The translations under genes and the position numbers were made by a program. DNA of 64,000 bases from Burkholderiales bacterium (GTDB lineage Bacteria; Pseudomonadota; Gammaproteobacteria; Burkholderiales; Casimicrobiaceae): assembly GCA_015075645.1 (NCBI GenBank), contig JABTUF010000001.1, forward strand, positions 558,001 to 622,000, in the 5' to 3' direction. Of the stretch, positions 24,350-37,496 are shown in pieces. The notes beneath the pieces were generated by a model, which saw nothing but the letters and a program-made list of their open reading frames with translations, did not search any database and had not been told where the DNA came from. Position 1 is the stretch's first letter. Every line of letters starts with the position of its first letter.

Positions 24350-24865
24350 TCACGCCCGCGGCGTGAACTCGATCGCGCCGCCGGGCAGGAGATAGAGGAC
24401 GAGCGCGCGGCCGCCGGTGACCGTCGGACGATGCGCGGATCCGGGACCGTACACGACCCAGCCCGCACCGTGGCCGTCGAACCGCGCGCCGGCGTCCTGC
24501 GGCATCACCAGGTCGATCTCGCCGTTCGGGTGGCGATGGTGCGGTCCCGCGATCGTGGGCATGTCGACCACGTCGACCGAGAAGCCGTGCGTCGCTGCTC
24601 CGGCCTTGACGACGCGCCCGTAGCGGATCCCGTCCGCCTCGCGGGAGCACATCCAGCCGTCGCGGATGGCGTCACGACACATCTGCGCGATCACGGTGAC
24701 TTCCGGCCCCGAGGCCGGCAACGTGGCGTTGAGGTCGCGGGCGAGGTCGGCGTCGAGCGCGCGGTTCACGATGCGCGAGGTCACTCCGGCGACGAGCGTG
24801 GTGAACGCCTCGACGCCTGCCGTTGCGGCGGCGCTCCGCTCTGCGTTCGACTGTCCTTCGACCAT
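24350..24865 (-). CDS. DUF4863 protein (PnbB-like, cupin-type)
   Basis: 171 residues of the DUF4863 family, whose characterised member PnbB is a 4-hydroxylaminobenzoate lyase of 4-nitrobenzoate degradation. GPHHRHPNGEIDLVMPQD is a cupin-like metal site and GPGSAHRPTVTGGRALVLYLLPGGAIEF the second half. In a box cluster it might act on a substituted benzoate or a toxic side product. First gene of the operon; the ATG at 24865 has GGAGAGGTG. Function here is unproven. Confidence 0.75.
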   Translation of the reverse strand: MVEGQSNAERSAAATAGVEAFTTLVAGVTSRIVNRALDADLARDLNATLPASGPEVTVIAQMCRDAIRDGWMCSREADGIRYGRVVKAGAATHGFSVDVVDMPTIAGPHHRHPNGEIDLVMPQDAGARFDGHGAGWVVYGPGSAHRPTVTGGRALVLYLLPGGAIEFTPRA

Positions 24866-24923
24866 CGCTCACCTCTCCTGGACCGGAATGATGCGGAACC
24901 TGCGCTTGGCAGCGTGCTCCGGT

Positions 24924-24940
24924 CGGGCAGGCTCTGCCCG
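24924..24940 (-). promoter_or_regulatory. Leader hairpin of the bclA operon
   Basis: CGGGCAG-GCT-CTGCCCG, a seven-bp perfect stem in the untranslated leader, about 60 bases before the first start codon. It could stabilise the mRNA; no T-tract follows. Confidence 0.4.
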
Positions 24941-24943
24941 GCG

Positions 24944-24961
24944 TGCAAACAACCGGATGCA
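24944..24961. promoter_or_regulatory. Candidate BoxR operator (bclA side)
   Basis: TGCA-N10-TGCA (TGCAAACAACCGGATGCA). BzdR/BoxR-type regulators are known to bind repeated TGCA sequences. It overlaps the -10 and start region of the minus-strand promoter, as expected for repression. Confidence 0.6.
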
Positions 24962-24989
24962 CTCTAGGTACGACGATCGGCGCTGTCAA
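24961..24989 (-). promoter_or_regulatory. Sigma-70 promoter of the DUF4863-bclA-liv operon
   Basis: TTGACA (24989 to 24984) and TAGAGT (24966 to 24961), spacer exactly 17 bases. A near-consensus promoter, with the first TGCA-N10-TGCA site over its -10. Confidence 0.7.
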
Positions 24990-25100
24990 GCACTATGTCG
25001 CATGGTGGAGCAATTTACTCAACCATTTGAATTGACGCGTGTTCCATGAGCGCCATTCCGGCTATGGCGGACCGGGTTGGGCGTGGGCAGGTTACGCGCA

Positions 25101-25118
25101 TGCATTGGAGTGCTTGCA
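25101..25118. promoter_or_regulatory. Candidate BoxR operator (boxR side)
   Basis: Second TGCA-N10-TGCA (TGCATTGGAGTGCTTGCA), with the same spacing as the first, overlapping the -35 of the boxR promoter. This predicts autorepression. Confidence 0.6.
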
Positions 25119-25141
25119 ATCGTTCGATGATGCGCTATAGT
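25114..25141 (+). promoter_or_regulatory. Sigma-70 promoter of boxR
   Basis: TTGCAA (25114-25119) and TATAGT (25136-25141), spacer 16 bases. The predicted start near 25148 rules out the upstream in-frame ATGs as boxR start codons. Confidence 0.6.
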
Positions 25142-25183
25142 GCCTCTCGGTGGCTCCTCTCCCGCGCCTCCCGCACCGTCCCC

Positions 25184-26062
25184 TTGAACGTTCCCGCTCT
25201 CGACCTGACTCGGCAGGCTTCGACCGACGACAGCGCGTCGTTCCTCGTGGCGCTCGGTCGACGGGTGCGCGAAGCCCGTGACCGTGCCGGCCTGTCGCGC
25301 CGATCGCTGTCGAACGGGGCGCAGGTGTCCGAGCGCTACCTCGCCCAGCTCGAGGCCGGCGACGGCAACGTGTCGGTCGTGCTGCTCCGGCGCGTCGCCC
25401 ACGCGCTCGGCACGACGCTACCCGAAATCCTCGGCGACAGCGCGCCGGAGCGCCGGCTGATGCTGCGCGTGCTCGAGGAAATCCCGCCGCACCGCCTCGA
25501 GGAAGCGCTGTTCCGGCTGGTGCGCGACTTCGGCCGCGGCAACGCGACGCGGCGCACGCGCATCGCACTCGTGGGCCTGCGCGGCGCGGGCAAGACGACC
25601 CTCGGCGTCGCGCTCGCGCGCGAGCGCGGCTGGCCGTTCGTCGAACTCGACCGCGAGATCGAGCGCGACGCCGGCATGAGCCTCGCCGAACTCTTCATGC
25701 TCTACGGGCAGGCGGGCTACCGCCGGATCGAGCGGCGCTGCCTCGAACGCGCGCTCGACGCGAACGAGCGCTTCGTGCTCGCGGTCGGCGGCGGCATCGT
25801 CTCGGAACCGGACACCTACCAGTTGCTTCTCGACCGCTGCTACACCGTGTGGGTGAAGGCCGCACCCGAGGAGCACATGGGCCGCGTCGTGGCGCAGGGC
25901 GACTTGCGCCCGATGGAGGGCAGCGCCGAGGCGATGGAGGACCTGAAACGCATCCTCGCCGCGCGCGAGCCCCTCTACCGCAAGGCCGACGCGATCGTCG
26001 ACACGACCGGCACGGACCCGGCGCGCTCGATCGCCGCCCTCAAGGAACTCACGCGCGCTTAG
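25184..26062 (+). CDS. boxR: BoxR: benzoyl-CoA-responsive regulator with shikimate-kinase-like domain
   Basis: About 292 residues from TTG 25184. An XRE helix-turn-helix comes first (LGRRVREARDRAGLSRRSLSNGAQVSERYLAQLEAGDGNVSV), followed by a linker and a shikimate-kinase-like domain with Walker A GLRGAGKTTLG near residue 131 and FVLAVGGGIV. This two-domain plan is specific to BzdR/BoxR, where the kinase-like domain senses benzoyl-CoA and lifts repression. The reading frame is open upstream to 25046, but that part would lie ahead of the promoter, so the downstream TTG is preferred. It is first in boxRCBA and diverges from the bclA operon. Confidence 0.9.
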   Translation: MNVPALDLTRQASTDDSASFLVALGRRVREARDRAGLSRRSLSNGAQVSERYLAQLEAGDGNVSVVLLRRVAHALGTTLPEILGDSAPERRLMLRVLEEIPPHRLEEALFRLVRDFGRGNATRRTRIALVGLRGAGKTTLGVALARERGWPFVELDREIERDAGMSLAELFMLYGQAGYRRIERRCLERALDANERFVLAVGGGIVSEPDTYQLLLDRCYTVWVKAAPEEHMGRVVAQGDLRPMEGSAEAMEDLKRILAAREPLYRKADAIVDTTGTDPARSIAALKELTRA

Positions 26063-26088
26063 ACCCGCGCGCGCCCACGGAGCCCCCG

Positions 26089-27774
26089 ATGGCCGAACCC
26101 GCACTCAAGAGCGCCCCCGCCGCGACGCCGCCCGTCACCTACGACCGGCAGCCGGACAGCTACCGGCACTGGAGACTCGCGATCGACGGGACCACGGCGA
26201 CGCTCTCGATGGACGTCGACGAGGACCGCGGTCTCGTCCCCGGGTACAAGCTCAAGCTCAACAGCTACGACCTCGGCGTCGACATCGAGCTCCACGACGC
26301 GCTGCAGCGCATCCGCTTCGAACATCCTTCGGTGCGCGTCGTCGTGATCACCAGCGCGAAGGAGCGCGTGTTCTGCTCCGGCGCGAACATCTTCATGCTG
26401 GGCCAGTCGTCGCACGCCTGGAAGGTGAACTTCTGCAAGTTCACCAACGAGACGCGCAACGGGATCGAGGACTCGAGCCGCCACTCGGGACTCAAGTTCA
26501 TCGCCGCCTGCAACGGCACGACCGCCGGCGGCGGCTACGAGCTCGCGCTCGCCTGCGACGAGATCCTGCTGGTCGACGACCGCAGCTCGGCGGTGAGCCT
26601 CCCCGAGGTGCCGCTGCTCGGCGTGCTGCCCGGCACCGGCGGGCTCACGCGGCTGACCGACAAGCGCCGCGTGCGTCGCGACCACGCCGACCTGTTCTGC
26701 ACGCTGGTCGAGGGCGTGCGCGCGCCGCGCGCGAAGGAGTGGCGGCTCGTCGACGACCACGCGAAGCCGCAGCAGTTCGCGGCGTTGCTCGAGCGCCGCG
26801 TCGCCGCGCTCGCCGCGACGAGCGATCGCCCGGCCGATGCGAAAGGCGTGGCGTTGACGCCGCTCGCGCGCACGATCGACGACGCCGGCTACCGCTATTC
26901 GAACGTCGACGTGAGGATCGACCGCGCCGCGAGGCAGGCGACGATCACCGTCAAGGCGCCGGCCGCGGACGAGCCCGGCACGATCGAGGCGATCGTCGCG
27001 AAGGGCGCGGCGTGGTGGCCGCTCGCGATGGCGCGCGAGCTGGACGACGCGATCCTGATGCTGCGCACCCACGACCTCGACGTCGGCATCTGGATCCTGA
27101 AGACCGAGGGCGACGCCGCGCGGGTGCTGGCCTGCGACGACGCGCTCGAACGTCACGCCGCGCACTGGTTCGTCCGCGAAACGATCGGCATGCTCCGCCG
27201 CACGCTCGCGCGCCTCGACGTCACCTCGCGCTCGCTCTATGCGCTGGTCGAGCCGGGTTCCTGCTTCGCGGGCACGCTGGCCGAACTCGCGTTCGCGGCC
27301 GACCGCGCCTACATGCTCGCGCTGCCCGACGAGCCCGCGCGCGCGCCGCGCATCGCGCTGTCGCGGGCGAACTTCGGCCGCTACCCGATGGTGACGGGGC
27401 GCGCGCGTCTCGCCGCACGCTTCTACGACGAGGAGGAACCGCTGCGCGCGGCCGAGGCGAGCGTCGGCCGGGAACTCGACGCGGACGAGGCGCTCGCGCT
27501 CGGCCTCGTCACCGCCGCGCCCGACGACCTCGACTGGGACGACGAGGTGCGCCTCGCGCTCGAGGAGCGCGCGAGCCTCTCGCCCGACGCGCTCACCGGC
27601 ATGGAGGCGAACCTCCGCTTCGGTCCGGGCGAGACGATGGCCTCGCGCGTGTTCGGGCGCCTGTCCGCCTGGCAGAACTGGATCTTCATCCGTCCGAACG
27701 CGACCGGCGAGACCGGTGCGCTCAAGGTGTTCGGGACCGGCAACAAGGCGCGGTTCAACCGCGACCGCGTGTAG
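26089..27774 (+). CDS. boxC: BoxC: 2,3-epoxybenzoyl-CoA dihydrolase
   Basis: 561 residues, an enlarged crotonase. RVFCSGANIFMLGQSSHAWKVNFCKFTNE and CNGTTAGGGYELALACDEI are the crotonase oxyanion segments; the second half is a further crotonase-like module with SCFAGTLAELAFAADRAYML. BoxC opens the ring of 2,3-epoxy-2,3-dihydrobenzoyl-CoA, giving 3,4-dehydroadipyl-CoA semialdehyde and formate. The ATG at 26089 follows boxR by 26 bases. Length and motifs match the family. Confidence 0.95.
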   Translation: MAEPALKSAPAATPPVTYDRQPDSYRHWRLAIDGTTATLSMDVDEDRGLVPGYKLKLNSYDLGVDIELHDALQRIRFEHPSVRVVVITSAKERVFCSGANIFMLGQSSHAWKVNFCKFTNETRNGIEDSSRHSGLKFIAACNGTTAGGGYELALACDEILLVDDRSSAVSLPEVPLLGVLPGTGGLTRLTDKRRVRRDHADLFCTLVEGVRAPRAKEWRLVDDHAKPQQFAALLERRVAALAATSDRPADAKGVALTPLARTIDDAGYRYSNVDVRIDRAARQATITVKAPAADEPGTIEAIVAKGAAWWPLAMARELDDAILMLRTHDLDVGIWILKTEGDAARVLACDDALERHAAHWFVRETIGMLRRTLARLDVTSRSLYALVEPGSCFAGTLAELAFAADRAYMLALPDEPARAPRIALSRANFGRYPMVTGRARLAARFYDEEEPLRAAEASVGRELDADEALALGLVTAAPDDLDWDDEVRLALEERASLSPDALTGMEANLRFGPGETMASRVFGRLSAWQNWIFIRPNATGETGALKVFGTGNKARFNRDRV

Positions 27775-27783
27775 TGAACATGG

Positions 27784-27825
27784 TTCGACGTTGAACGTTG
27801 AACGTCGAACGTCCGACCTCCAACC
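27784..27825 (+). repeat. Degenerate heptad tract before boxB
   Basis: Period-7 series TTCGACG, TTGAACG, TTGAACG, TCGAACG, TCCGACC, TCCAACC, in the 67-base boxC-boxB gap and ending 16 bases before the boxB ATG. The unit differs from CAACTG(A/T) but the period and position match. Confidence 0.6.
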
Positions 27826-27841
27826 TCCCTTCGCCCCTGCC

Positions 27842-29263
<1,422 letters not shown>

Positions 29264-29310
29264 GCCCGCGCCCCGCGGATCCACGACCGTCGCCTTCCGG
29301 ACCGCCCGCC

Positions 29311-30537
29311 ATGGACGCCCCCGTCACCGAGGTCTTCCGCCAGCACCTGATCGACCCGGAGATCTGCATCCGCTGCAACACCTGCGAGGAGACCTGTCCG
29401 ATCGGCGCGATCAGCCACGACGCGCGCAACTACGTCGTCGATCCGGCGAAGTGCGAGAACTGCACCGCCTGCATCGCGCCCTGTCCGACCGGCGCGATCG
29501 ACAGCTGGCGCCAAGTGCCGAGGGCGTCCGCGTACTCGCTCGCCGAGCAGTTGGGCTGGGACACCCTGCCGCCGCAGCGCGAGCTTCCCGCCGCCGCGGC
29601 GTCGTCGGAGATGCCGCCCGAGGTCGCGCGCATCGTCGCCGACGCGACCGAGGGACAGGGCGGCGCGGCGCCGCCGCCGTGGTCGGCCGCGCACCCGTAC
29701 GTCAACCTCCACTCCGTCGCGAAGCCCGCGATCGCCACCGTCAGCGGCAACTTCCGTCTGACCGGCGAAGACGCGTCCTCCGACGTGCGGCACATCGTGC
29801 TCGACTTCGGGCCGGTGGCGTTCCCGGTGCTCGAAGGCCAGACGATCGGCGTCCTGCCGCCGGGCACCGACGCGCACGGCCGTCCGCACCACCCGAGGCT
29901 CTACTCGGTCGCGAGCCCGCGCGAGGGCGAGCGCCCGCGCTACAACAACCTCGCGCTCACCGTGAAGCGCGTGACCGAGGACCACGACGGCACGCCGATG
30001 CGCGGCGTCGCGTCGAACCATCTGTGCGACCTCGCGAAGGGCGACACGGTGAAGGTGATCGGCCCGTTCGGCACGAGCTTCCTGATGCCGAACCACCCGG
30101 GCGCGAACCTGCTGATGGTGTGCACCGGCACCGGCTCCGCGCCGATGCGCGCGATGACCGAGCGGAGGCGCCGGCGCATCGCGTTGAACGAAGGCGGTAC
30201 GCTGATGCTGTTCTTCGGCGCGCGGCGCGAGGAGGAACTCCCCTACTTCGGGCCGCTCCTCAAGCTGCCAAAGGACTTCATCGACATCAACTTCGCGTTC
30301 TCGCGCTCGCCGGGCGAGCCGAAGCGCTACGTGCAGGACCGCATCCGCGAGCGCGGCGCCGACGTCGCGCGCCTCATCGCCGATCCCGACACCTTCGTCT
30401 ACATCTGCGGCCTCAAGGGCATGGAGGACGGCGTCGCGCAGGCGTTCGCCGACGTCTGCCGCGCGCACGGTCACGACTGGGAGACGCTCCTGCCCGCGCT
30501 GCGGCAGCAGGGGCGCTACCACCTCGAGACCTACTGA
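29311..30537 (+). CDS. boxA: BoxA: benzoyl-CoA 2,3-epoxidase reductase subunit
   Basis: 408 residues. Two 4Fe-4S clusters near the N-terminus ([12 protein letters not shown] from residue 19, [12 protein letters not shown] near 49), a linker, then a ferredoxin-NADP reductase-like domain with RLYSVAS for FAD and [12 protein letters not shown] for NADPH, ending [12 protein letters not shown]. It passes NADPH electrons to BoxB. Last gene of the box operon, followed by palindromic repeats that may terminate it. Confidence 0.95.
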   Translation: MDAPVTEVFRQHLIDPEICIRCNTCEETCPIGAISHDARNYVVDPAKCENCTACIAPCPTGAIDSWRQVPRASAYSLAEQLGWDTLPPQRELPAAAASSEMPPEVARIVADATEGQGGAAPPPWSAAHPYVNLHSVAKPAIATVSGNFRLTGEDASSDVRHIVLDFGPVAFPVLEGQTIGVLPPGTDAHGRPHHPRLYSVASPREGERPRYNNLALTVKRVTEDHDGTPMRGVASNHLCDLAKGDTVKVIGPFGTSFLMPNHPGANLLMVCTGTGSAPMRAMTERRRRRIALNEGGTLMLFFGARREEELPYFGPLLKLPKDFIDINFAFSRSPGEPKRYVQDRIRERGADVARLIADPDTFVYICGLKGMEDGVAQAFADVCRAHGHDWETLLPALRQQGRYHLETY

Positions 30538-30545
30538 TCAAAGGA

Positions 30546-30688
30546 TCAAAGGGGTCAGACTCGATTGATCCGGTCGATGGAGCGAGGCTCGGGAGAGTTC
30601 GAATTCAATCGAGTCTGACCCCTTTGATCTTCGGTCGATGGAGCGAGGCTCGGGAGAGTTCGAATTCAATCGAGTCTGACCCCTTTGA
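30546..30688. repeat. REP-like palindromic repeats
   Basis: A 23-bp arm containing GGGGTCAGACTCGA (30546-30568) is inverted perfectly at 30605-30627 and again at 30666-30688. The 57-base unit at 30571-30627 is repeated directly at 30632-30688, with a 61-base period. It lies between convergent boxA and hemN, so it can fold into stems that stop transcription from both sides. It resembles REP-type elements; no transposase is nearby. Confidence 0.8.
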
Positions 30689-30696
30689 CCTTTGAA

Positions 30697-32136
30697 TCAG
30701 ATCACCTTCGAGTACTTCGCGGCCGCGCGCGCCTCGCGCAGGTGCCGGTCGAACACCATCGCGACCGCGCGCACGACCATGCGTCCGCGGTCGGTGACGC
30801 GGATGCGGCGCGGCGAGACCTCGACCAGGCCGTCGTCGACGAGCGGCGCGAGCGCCACCAGTTCGGCGGCGAACGCGCGCGAGAACGCCACGCCGTGGCG
30901 CGCCTCGAACTCCGGGATCGGCAGGTCGAAGTCGCACATCAGGCGCCCGATCGCGTCGCGGCGGATGGCGTCGTCGCCGGTCAGCGCGTAGCCGCGGAAC
31001 GCGGGCAGCGTCCCGCCGTCGAGCCGGTCGTAGTACTCGTCGAGCGTGCGCACGTTCTGCACGTAGGCGTTGCCGATCTTGCCGATCGCCGAGATCCCGA
31101 AGGCGACGAGGTCGCAGTCGGGCCTGGTCGAGTAGCCCTGGAAGTTGCGGTGCAGCCGGCGTTCGCGCTGCGCGCGCGCGAGGTCGTCGCCGGGCTTCGC
31201 GAAGTGGTCCATGCCGATGTAGACGTAGCCCGCGGCGCCGAGGCGCTCGACGGCGAGCGCGAGGATCGCGAGCTTGTCGGCGGGCGGCGGAAGTTGCTCC
31301 GGCGCGATGCGCCGCTGCGGCTTGAACAGGTGCGGCACGTGCGCGTAGCCGTAGAGCGCGACGCGGTCGGGCGAGAGGTCGATCACGCGGTCGATCGTCG
31401 CCGAGAAGCCGGCGACCGTCTGCTTCGGCAGCCCGTAGATCAGGTCGAGGTTGACCGACGCGAAGCCGTTCGCGCGCGCCGCCTCGACGACGGTGCGCGT
31501 CACCTCGACGCTCTGCAGGCGGTTGACCGCGCGCTGCACCGCCGGATCGAAGTCCTGCACGCCGATCGAGATGCGGTTGAACCCCAATGAGCCCAGGAAC
31601 GCGATCTGCGCGGCGTCCACCTTGCGCGGGTCGACTTCGATCGACGCCTCGATGTCCGGCGCGAACGCGAACGCGGAGCGCAGCGCAGCGAACATCGTCT
31701 CCATCTCGTCGCGCGACAGGTAGGTCGGCGTGCCCCCGCCGAAATGCAGTTGCTCGACCGGCGCGCGCGGTCCCGGCGCGGCGAGCGCCGACGCGATCTC
31801 GTCGATCTCGCGCGCGACGTAGCGCACGTACTTCGCGCTGCGCGTGCGGTCGCGCGTGATGACCTTGTTGCACGCGCAGTAGTAGCACAGCGTGTCGCAG
31901 AACGGCAGGTGCACGTAGAGCGAGAGCGGGTCGCGCGGCCGGGTCGCGCGCCGCGCTTCGAGCACCTGGCGGTACTCGGCGGGGCCGAAGCCCTCGTGGA
32001 AGCGGTCGGCGGTCGGATAGGACGTGTAGCGCGGCCCGGAGACGTCGTAGCGCCGGATCAGGTCGGCGTCGAAGGCGAGCGGCGAGGAGGCGGGACGCGG
32101 CCCGTCCAGGGTGTCGGCGGGGACGGCGTGGAGCAT
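30697..32136 (-). CDS. hemN: Oxygen-independent coproporphyrinogen III oxidase
   Basis: 479 residues. Radical-SAM motif HLPFCDTLCYYCACNK (CxxxCxxC plus the extra HemN Cys), GGGTPTYLS, and the start FDADLIRRYDVSGPRYTSYPTADRF are diagnostic. It decarboxylates coproporphyrinogen III without O2 in haem synthesis. The ATG at 32136 begins shortly before the conserved region. An FNR/FixK-type box lies 35 bases upstream, as expected for a gene needed under low oxygen. Confidence 0.95.
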   Translation of the reverse strand: MLHAVPADTLDGPRPASSPLAFDADLIRRYDVSGPRYTSYPTADRFHEGFGPAEYRQVLEARRATRPRDPLSLYVHLPFCDTLCYYCACNKVITRDRTRSAKYVRYVAREIDEIASALAAPGPRAPVEQLHFGGGTPTYLSRDEMETMFAALRSAFAFAPDIEASIEVDPRKVDAAQIAFLGSLGFNRISIGVQDFDPAVQRAVNRLQSVEVTRTVVEAARANGFASVNLDLIYGLPKQTVAGFSATIDRVIDLSPDRVALYGYAHVPHLFKPQRRIAPEQLPPPADKLAILALAVERLGAAGYVYIGMDHFAKPGDDLARAQRERRLHRNFQGYSTRPDCDLVAFGISAIGKIGNAYVQNVRTLDEYYDRLDGGTLPAFRGYALTGDDAIRRDAIGRLMCDFDLPIPEFEARHGVAFSRAFAAELVALAPLVDDGLVEVSPRRIRVTDRGRMVVRAVAMVFDRHLREARAAAKYSKVI

Positions 32137-32170
32137 GGCGGGAGTGTCCGCCCGCCCGCTTCCGGCCGCC

Positions 32171-32180
32171 TTGACCGCGG

Positions 32181-32184
<4 letters not shown>
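32171..32184. promoter_or_regulatory. FNR/FixK-type box upstream of hemN
   Basis: TTGACCGCGGTCAA, a perfect palindrome of TTGA-N6-TCAA, overlapping the rsmI stop. No good -10 is found at the expected spacing before the annotated hemN start, so the transcript may be leaderless or the start codon further in. Confidence 0.5.
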
Positions 32185-33065
<881 letters not shown>

Positions 33066-33117
33066 CGCGCCGGACTCGCTCCGCTCCCCCTTCCCGCGAC
33101 GGCCCGCCGTCTCCACG

Positions 33118-35905
<2,788 letters not shown>

Positions 35906-35916
35906 CCGGTGCGGCG

Positions 35917-36426
35917 ATGAGCGAGTCGCGCGCGCTGCCGCCGCCCGCCTCGCTCGCCCGGATCGCCCGTCCCGGCGAGGGCCCGGCCCGCTTCGCGGCG
36001 CTCGCGCGCCCGCGGGTGTTCACCAACGGGGTGTTCGACCTCCTGCACCGCGGCCACGTGACCTACCTCGAACGCGCGCGCGCGCTCGGCGGCTCGCTCA
36101 CGATCGCGGTCAACAGCGACGCGTCGGTGCGCCGGATGGGCAAGGGCGACGAGCGCCCGCTCAACACGCTCGAGGACCGGATGGCCGTCCTCGCGGCGCT
36201 CGCCTGCGTGGACCTCGTGATCCCGTTCGACGACGACACGCCGCGCGCGCTGATCGTCGCCTGCATGCCCGAGATCCTGGTCAAGGGCGGCGACTACACC
36301 GCCGCGACCACGGCCGGAGCCGCCGAGGTCATCGCCGCAGGCGGGCGATTCGTCGCGGTGCCCTTCGAGCACGACCGCTCGACGACCTCGCTCGTCGCGC
36401 GGATCCGCGGCGCCGGATCGTCCTGA
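35917..36426 (+). CDS. rfaE2: D-glycero-beta-D-manno-heptose 1-phosphate adenylyltransferase
   Basis: 169 residues, the nucleotidyltransferase half of HldE as a free protein. VFTNGVFDLLHRGHVTYLERAR contains the HxGH motif and VNSDASVRRMGKG is typical. It makes ADP-heptose for LPS core. EILVKGGDYT is also conserved. The separate kinase (RfaE1) is not in the window. Confidence 0.92.
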   Translation: MSESRALPPPASLARIARPGEGPARFAALARPRVFTNGVFDLLHRGHVTYLERARALGGSLTIAVNSDASVRRMGKGDERPLNTLEDRMAVLAALACVDLVIPFDDDTPRALIVACMPEILVKGGDYTAATTAGAAEVIAAGGRFVAVPFEHDRSTTSLVARIRGAGSS

Positions 36427-36538
36427 GCCGGTGACCTCGAACGCCTTCGATGCCGGCTCGCCCCGCGCCGATCGTCCGCCCGCGGGCCTGGCCTCGGCCT
36501 GACGACCTCCGGCCGCGACGAAGCCGCGCATCGCTCCG

Positions 36539-37432
36539 ATGAACGCCGCGCTGCTCGTCGCACCGGACTTCCTGCTGATCGCGCTGGGCGCGCTGCTCGC
36601 GCGCCGGTTCTCCTACGGCCCTGCGTTCTGGGAAGGGGTCGAGCGCCTCGTCTACTTCGTGCTGTTCCCCGCGCTCCTGTTCCGCTCGCTCGCGACGGCG
36701 CCGCTCGCGATCGGCGAGGCGGGCGGGCTCGCGCTCGTGGCGTTCGCGTACACCGGCGGAGCGATGCTGCTCGCCGCGGTCGCGAAGCCGCTCTTCGGTC
36801 TGCCGCGGGAGACCTTCGCGGCGTGCTTCCAGTGCGGCTTCCGCTTCAACACCTACCTCGCGCTCGCGATCGCGGCGCGCTTCGGCGGACCGGAAGGCGT
36901 CGCGCTCGCGAGCCTCGTCGTCGGGCTGATGGTGCCGTTCGTGAATCTCGCCGCGGTCGCGATGCTGGCGCAGGGCCGCGCGAGCCGCATCGCGCTGGAG
37001 GTCGCGCGCAACCCGCTCGTGATCGCGACCGTCGCCGGCATCGCGTGGAACGCGCTCGCGCTGCCGCTGCCCGGAATGCCCGACCGCCTGCTGAAGCTCG
37101 GCGCGGACGGCGCGCTGCCGCTCGGGCTCCTCGCCGTCGGCGCCGCGCTGCGCTTCGAGCGCGACGCGCTGCCGCTGCCCGCACTCATGTGGTTCCACGC
37201 GGTGAAGCTCGCCGCGGCGCCGGCGATCGCGTTCACGGCGGCGCGTGCGCTCGGACTCTCCGCGCTCGAAACCCAGATTGCGATCGTGCACGCGTCGGTG
37301 CCGACGGCGACCTCGGCCTACATCCTCGCCGCGCGGATGAACGGCCGCGGCGCGCCGGTCGCGCTCATCATCTCGACCGGCACGATGCTCGCGGTGGTCA
37401 CGATGCCGCTGTGGCTCGCGCTCGTCGCCTGA
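36539..37432 (+). CDS. AEC-family transporter (auxin efflux carrier type)
   Basis: 297 residues, about ten hydrophobic helices. VERLVYFVLFPALLFRSLA and NPLVIATVAGIAWN are family signatures, with VHASVPTATSAYILAARMNG near the C-terminus. These carriers export or import small carboxylates. It stands alone with 112 bases upstream that show no clear promoter. Confidence 0.88.
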   Translation: MNAALLVAPDFLLIALGALLARRFSYGPAFWEGVERLVYFVLFPALLFRSLATAPLAIGEAGGLALVAFAYTGGAMLLAAVAKPLFGLPRETFAACFQCGFRFNTYLALAIAARFGGPEGVALASLVVGLMVPFVNLAAVAMLAQGRASRIALEVARNPLVIATVAGIAWNALALPLPGMPDRLLKLGADGALPLGLLAVGAALRFERDALPLPALMWFHAVKLAAAPAIAFTAARALGLSALETQIAIVHASVPTATSAYILAARMNGRGAPVALIISTGTMLAVVTMPLWLALVA

Positions 37433-37496
37433 CGGCGGGAGCGCGCTCGCCCTTGGTACCCGGCGGTCCGCGCCGCGTCCGCGCGGGTCGTGCGCG

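Noticed and set aside
25046..25183. N-terminal extension of boxR
   Set aside because: It lies upstream of and across a good promoter, is not conserved in composition, and precedes the domain by an implausible stretch.
30546..30688. CRISPR-like repeats
   Set aside because: Only two direct units with a four-base gap and an internal palindrome; no spacers and no cas genes.
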